Shown here: positions 61,441 through 64,000 of the stretch, piece by piece
Position numbering within the stretch: position 1 is the stretch's first letter
Layout of the letters: every line of letters starts with the position of its first letter
Assembly: GCA_963978895.1 (NCBI GenBank)
Contig: OZ022246.1
Coordinates: 13,003,742-13,067,741 of the forward strand
Reading direction: 5' to 3'
DNA from: Erpobdella octoculata
Lineage: Eukaryota > Annelida > Clitellata > Hirudinida > Erpobdellidae
DNA: 64,000 nt
The notes under the pieces: model-generated
What the model was told of the DNA's origin: nothing
Database searches by the model: none
What the model saw: the letters and a program-made list of their open reading frames with translations, nothing else
Program-made: the position numbers and the translations under genes

Positions 61441-63372
61441 TCAGTGTTTCTTGATTACATCGTCACTCTCTTTACGACTAAGAAAGTCAGCACCGATGTT
61501 CTCCTTGCTTTTGAAATAGTTTACTTTCAACTTATTCTCAATCTCTATCTCTCTGCGTGCTGTGTCAACAGGGCGGGCATCTCCGAAGATTGCCGAATTC
61601 AACTTTCCATCTTTCCCCACCCCTCCATTTTGGCCTCTAGGCAGAAGATTGAGCCTTGGTCTTTCTTTTGGCGGATTCAAAGCTTGAACTTTTGCCTCAA
61701 CTTTATTTCCTACCTTTGAAATGGCAGACGTGTTTCTTTCCTTGCTTTGATACAGCTCCGAGTTAGCCGACGATTTTCTAAAATTTACCCGATCATTCCT
61801 CTGAGTGCTGTCGTAGTTGGAAGCGGATTTCTGTGGTTTCCGACCAAAGCGTTTTCCTGCCGCCATTGCATCAAAACCCCTTACCCCTTCAACATTTCCC
61901 AGCACGAGATCGCAAAGTAGGTTTTTCATGCACACCACCTCTCTAGTTCCTCTGAACCAGCCTGTTTTGATTTTTACCACTGCTGTTGGAGCTACCCGAA
62001 CTGTGCCGTCGATCAAAACACAGGGTCTTGTTCTTCCGGTCATCTGACGCGGGTGCACTAATGATTCCTTTACCATTATGGCAGTACAGCCAGTGTCCCT
62101 CAAAACTTTTACCGGTTTTCTGTTCACAAACCCTCTGGTTAAATTAAACATTTCCCCTGAGTGCAAACAACCATCCGCAATGACAGGCAAAACGCATCCA
62201 CACTTCAATTCCACCTCATCCATTTTTCCTTCTATCACCATGGCAGCGCATGCATTCACAACGCCGGAATCCTTGCATGATGTTGTCAAGTTGGCCTCTC
62301 TTCGTGCTTGGCACATGACTGGAGTTGCTTGAGTGCCTTGACTGTAGTCCCTCGCGATCTGTCCAGCGTGATGACAATCCTTTGCCATATGGCCCAGCTT
62401 ATTGCAATTGTAACAGCGTGGTCCAACCATTCCCGAGTCAGAGTCTGGTTGACCACGATTTCCGCTAATCCTGCTTGCGTTCTCGACCTTTGCCAAGCTT
62501 TTGATTGGGTGAGCTTGACTGTATTTGTTGACCCAGCGACTTAACTCGTTGACGTCAACGCTTTCTTTTTCCAACAAATACTCAGCCATTCCCGACGAAC
62601 ACTTTCCAAAGAACTGCTCTTTTAGGAACAAAAACAAATAGTTTTTTGTACCCGCGAGATCCACCCAGCGCCTGAGGTAACTATCTAGTCGCACCAGATA
62701 CTGTTCCCAAGTCTCTTCTGGTTCAAGCTTTGACTCTCGAAACTTTATTCGGTAGTCTTCTGCCGACTTCCCAAAACGGCGAAGGAGTGCCTCCTTTACC
62801 GACTCGTAATCCTGCATCTGACTCTCGCCGAGCTGGCCAAACACTTCCAATGTCTTCGCACTAAGCAACGACCCTAGAAGCATTCCCCAATCCTTCTGAG
62901 GGTGACCATTGGCTTTTGCCAATGACTCAAATCTCAGCAAAAATGCGTCGATGTCATCACCTTCAGAAAACTTTGGATAAGGAATCTTTGTTACCTCTAC
63001 CTTTGGCTCTTTTTTCGTTAGGGCCTCTAATTCCAGCTTCTTCAATTCCAATTCATGTTGGCGTTGTTCGCGCTCACGTAGAAGTTGAAGTTCTCGTTCT
63101 TCTTTAGCTTGTTGGAGTTCTCGTTCTTCTTTAGCTTGTTGGAGTTCTCGTTCTTCTTTAGCTTGTTGGAGTTTTCGTTCTTCTTTAGCTATTTTATCTT
63201 CACGTTCCCGTTGTGCTATTTTATCTTCACGCTCCTGCTGAGCTTTTTTTTTTTCCCGTTCCTCCATTATCTTAACCCTTTCTTCATCCTTCACCTCTTT
63301 GACATAACTCCTTAAATCCACTCCGGAATAGCCGAGAGCCTGTCCCATCGCAATGAATTTCTCGTCAGACAT
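61441..63372 (-). CDS. Gag-protease protein with truncated pol remnant (643 aa)
   Basis: Starts MSDEKFIAMGQALG about 80 bases after the primer site. Residues about 25-125 are a coiled coil with repeated LQQAKEEREL units. The gag core (YPKFSEGDDIDAFLLRFESL, WEQYLVRLDSYLRRWVDL) is of the Gypsy type related to SCAN-like gags. A CCHC knuckle CYNCNKLGHMAKDC is at 320-333, and an aspartic protease motif LRDTGC at Asp426 with later LVLGN. The C-terminal end (NYFKSKENIGADFLSR) matches the RNase H/integrase junction of Gypsy pol. So RT and RNase H have been deleted in frame and integrase is absent. The frame is intact, suggesting gag is under selection or deletion is recent. Confidence 0.87.
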   Translation of the reverse strand: MSDEKFIAMGQALGYSGVDLRSYVKEVKDEERVKIMEEREKKKAQQEREDKIAQREREDKIAKEERKLQQAKEERELQQAKEERELQQAKEERELQLLREREQRQHELELKKLELEALTKKEPKVEVTKIPYPKFSEGDDIDAFLLRFESLAKANGHPQKDWGMLLGSLLSAKTLEVFGQLGESQMQDYESVKEALLRRFGKSAEDYRIKFRESKLEPEETWEQYLVRLDSYLRRWVDLAGTKNYLFLFLKEQFFGKCSSGMAEYLLEKESVDVNELSRWVNKYSQAHPIKSLAKVENASRISGNRGQPDSDSGMVGPRCYNCNKLGHMAKDCHHAGQIARDYSQGTQATPVMCQARREANLTTSCKDSGVVNACAAMVIEGKMDEVELKCGCVLPVIADGCLHSGEMFNLTRGFVNRKPVKVLRDTGCTAIMVKESLVHPRQMTGRTRPCVLIDGTVRVAPTAVVKIKTGWFRGTREVVCMKNLLCDLVLGNVEGVRGFDAMAAGKRFGRKPQKSASNYDSTQRNDRVNFRKSSANSELYQSKERNTSAISKVGNKVEAKVQALNPPKERPRLNLLPRGQNGGVGKDGKLNSAIFGDARPVDTARREIEIENKLKVNYFKSKENIGADFLSRKESDDVIKKH

Positions 63373-63455
63373 CTTTCACAAAAGAAAAAAAAAATTCGGT
63401 CACTTGTGATCAAACAACTTCAGAAAATATATTTACGGATGAAAATGCGTAAATA

Positions 63456-63470
63456 CGTCGAGGTCACCAA
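63456..63470 (-). promoter_or_regulatory. Primer-binding site (tRNA-Trp-like)
   Basis: On the minus strand TTGGTGACCTCGACG follows the 5' LTR. From its second base it is complementary to CGTCGAGGTCACCA, which agrees with the 3' end of animal tRNA-Trp (CGTCGGGGTCACCA) except one position. tRNA-Trp priming is known in the CsRn1/Kabuki Gypsy clade. Confidence 0.6.
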
Positions 63471-64000
63471 TGTAAACGTAGAGGAATATGCTTTCTAGCG
63501 ATTCGTAACGTTAAAGTCGAAGTTATTTATAACACAATATTTCTCGAATTTTATTTTAACTTTATTATTCTTCCTTGAATATAATCCTTTTCTTGACTCT
63601 AAACTGACTTATCTCACTTTGCAGAAGTTAACCCGGTTCTGACAAATCTTTTGATAATTCCAATTTCTCTACTCAACAACCTTACTTTTTCTACTGAGGA
63701 CCACAAAAAGGAAAAAGACCAATATACCAATTATATATATATACACATATATATATATACATATATATATACAAATATATATATACATACATATACATAC
63801 ATCCATCCATGTATATATACACTCAAACACACATATACACATATATACACTAATGATACAAAAATTATACGCACACACAATGTCACAGTAGCACAAATAT
63901 ACACATATACATACATATACATATATATATACATATATATACACACATATACACACATATACACACATATACACACAGATACATTCATACATAAATGACT
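63471..64000 (-). repeat. 5' LTR, partial (window edge)
   Basis: Begins TGTAAACGTAG on plus and matches 60788 onward for 530 bases. Few differences were seen, mostly in the microsatellite (for example CACACATATA against CACATATA, and CACCAATA against CACAAATA). About 94 further bases are expected beyond the window. Confidence 0.93.

Larger units (their letters stand above)
60788..64000 (-). mobile_element. Gypsy-like gag-protease LTR element without pol enzymes (runs off window)
   Basis: Transcribed leftwards. The LTR at 60788-61411 is the 3' LTR; the second copy begins at 63471 and continues past 64000. Between them a single ORF of 643 codons is followed closely by the polypurine tract. RT, RNase H and integrase are gone except a few residues of the RNase H end. 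The left target side is the PLE coding region. Confidence 0.88.

Overview
The window looks like AT-rich intergenic or intronic DNA from an invertebrate metazoan. The animal assignment rests on the repeat families present: Penelope-like elements (PLEs) with GIY-YIG endonucleases and hammerhead ribozymes, CR1- and L2-like LINEs, RTE-like tails, hAT transposons, 5S- and tRNA-derived SINE pieces, and a Copia element primed by a half initiator-Met tRNA. The species cannot be read from the sequence. I find no convincing host protein gene. One short C-terminal exon candidate (4992-5065, minus) and two small ORFs are offered at low confidence.

Layout. 1-1014: foldback repeat and the tail of a decayed PLE ending in (TA)n. 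1080-4509 (minus): CR1-like LINE with intact ORF1 and broken ORF2. 4591-6790: RTE-like repeat pieces and unassigned DNA. 6810-8240: PLE with an inverted terminal copy, RT thumb plus GIY-YIG, a hammerhead ribozyme and (TA)n at both ends. 9759-11748: short LTR element whose only ORF is a SAP-domain acidic protein. 13916-15880 (minus): L2-like LINE fused in frame to an ORF1 fragment of the CR1-like family. 16046-16339: second ribozyme-bearing PLE tail. 16600-17150 (minus): second, decayed SAP element split by a tRNA SINE. 17982-20244: minisatellites, including a pentanucleotide array with 30-bp higher-order structure. 22613-23895: third ribozyme and PLE tail, then a BED-finger hAT. 26213-27780: perfect 784-bp tandem duplication. 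35285-40219: Gypsy-like element with identical LTRs but no reverse transcriptase. 42969-43760: L2 fragment with an in-frame 33-bp minisatellite. 44494-45441 and 49908-50757: two internally deleted hAT elements with 8-bp target duplications. 54060-55445 (minus): Helitron/PIF1-type helicase pseudogene. 55555-60787: PLE interrupted by a complete, apparently young Copia element (56236-60635). 60788-64000 (minus): Gypsy-like gag-protease element that has lost RT and integrase; its second LTR runs off the window.

Three themes stand out. (1) Three PLE copies keep paired type I hammerhead ribozymes, and in each the ATG of a short conserved ORF is made from the ribozyme core, so self-cleavage would separate the start codon from its ORF. 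(2) Three LTR families keep long gag-like or SAP ORFs between near-identical or related LTRs while lacking RT, which suggests non-autonomous families that retain structural genes and are mobilised in trans. (3) Long (TA)n arrays lie flush against boundaries of many unrelated elements, as insertion targets, tails or both.
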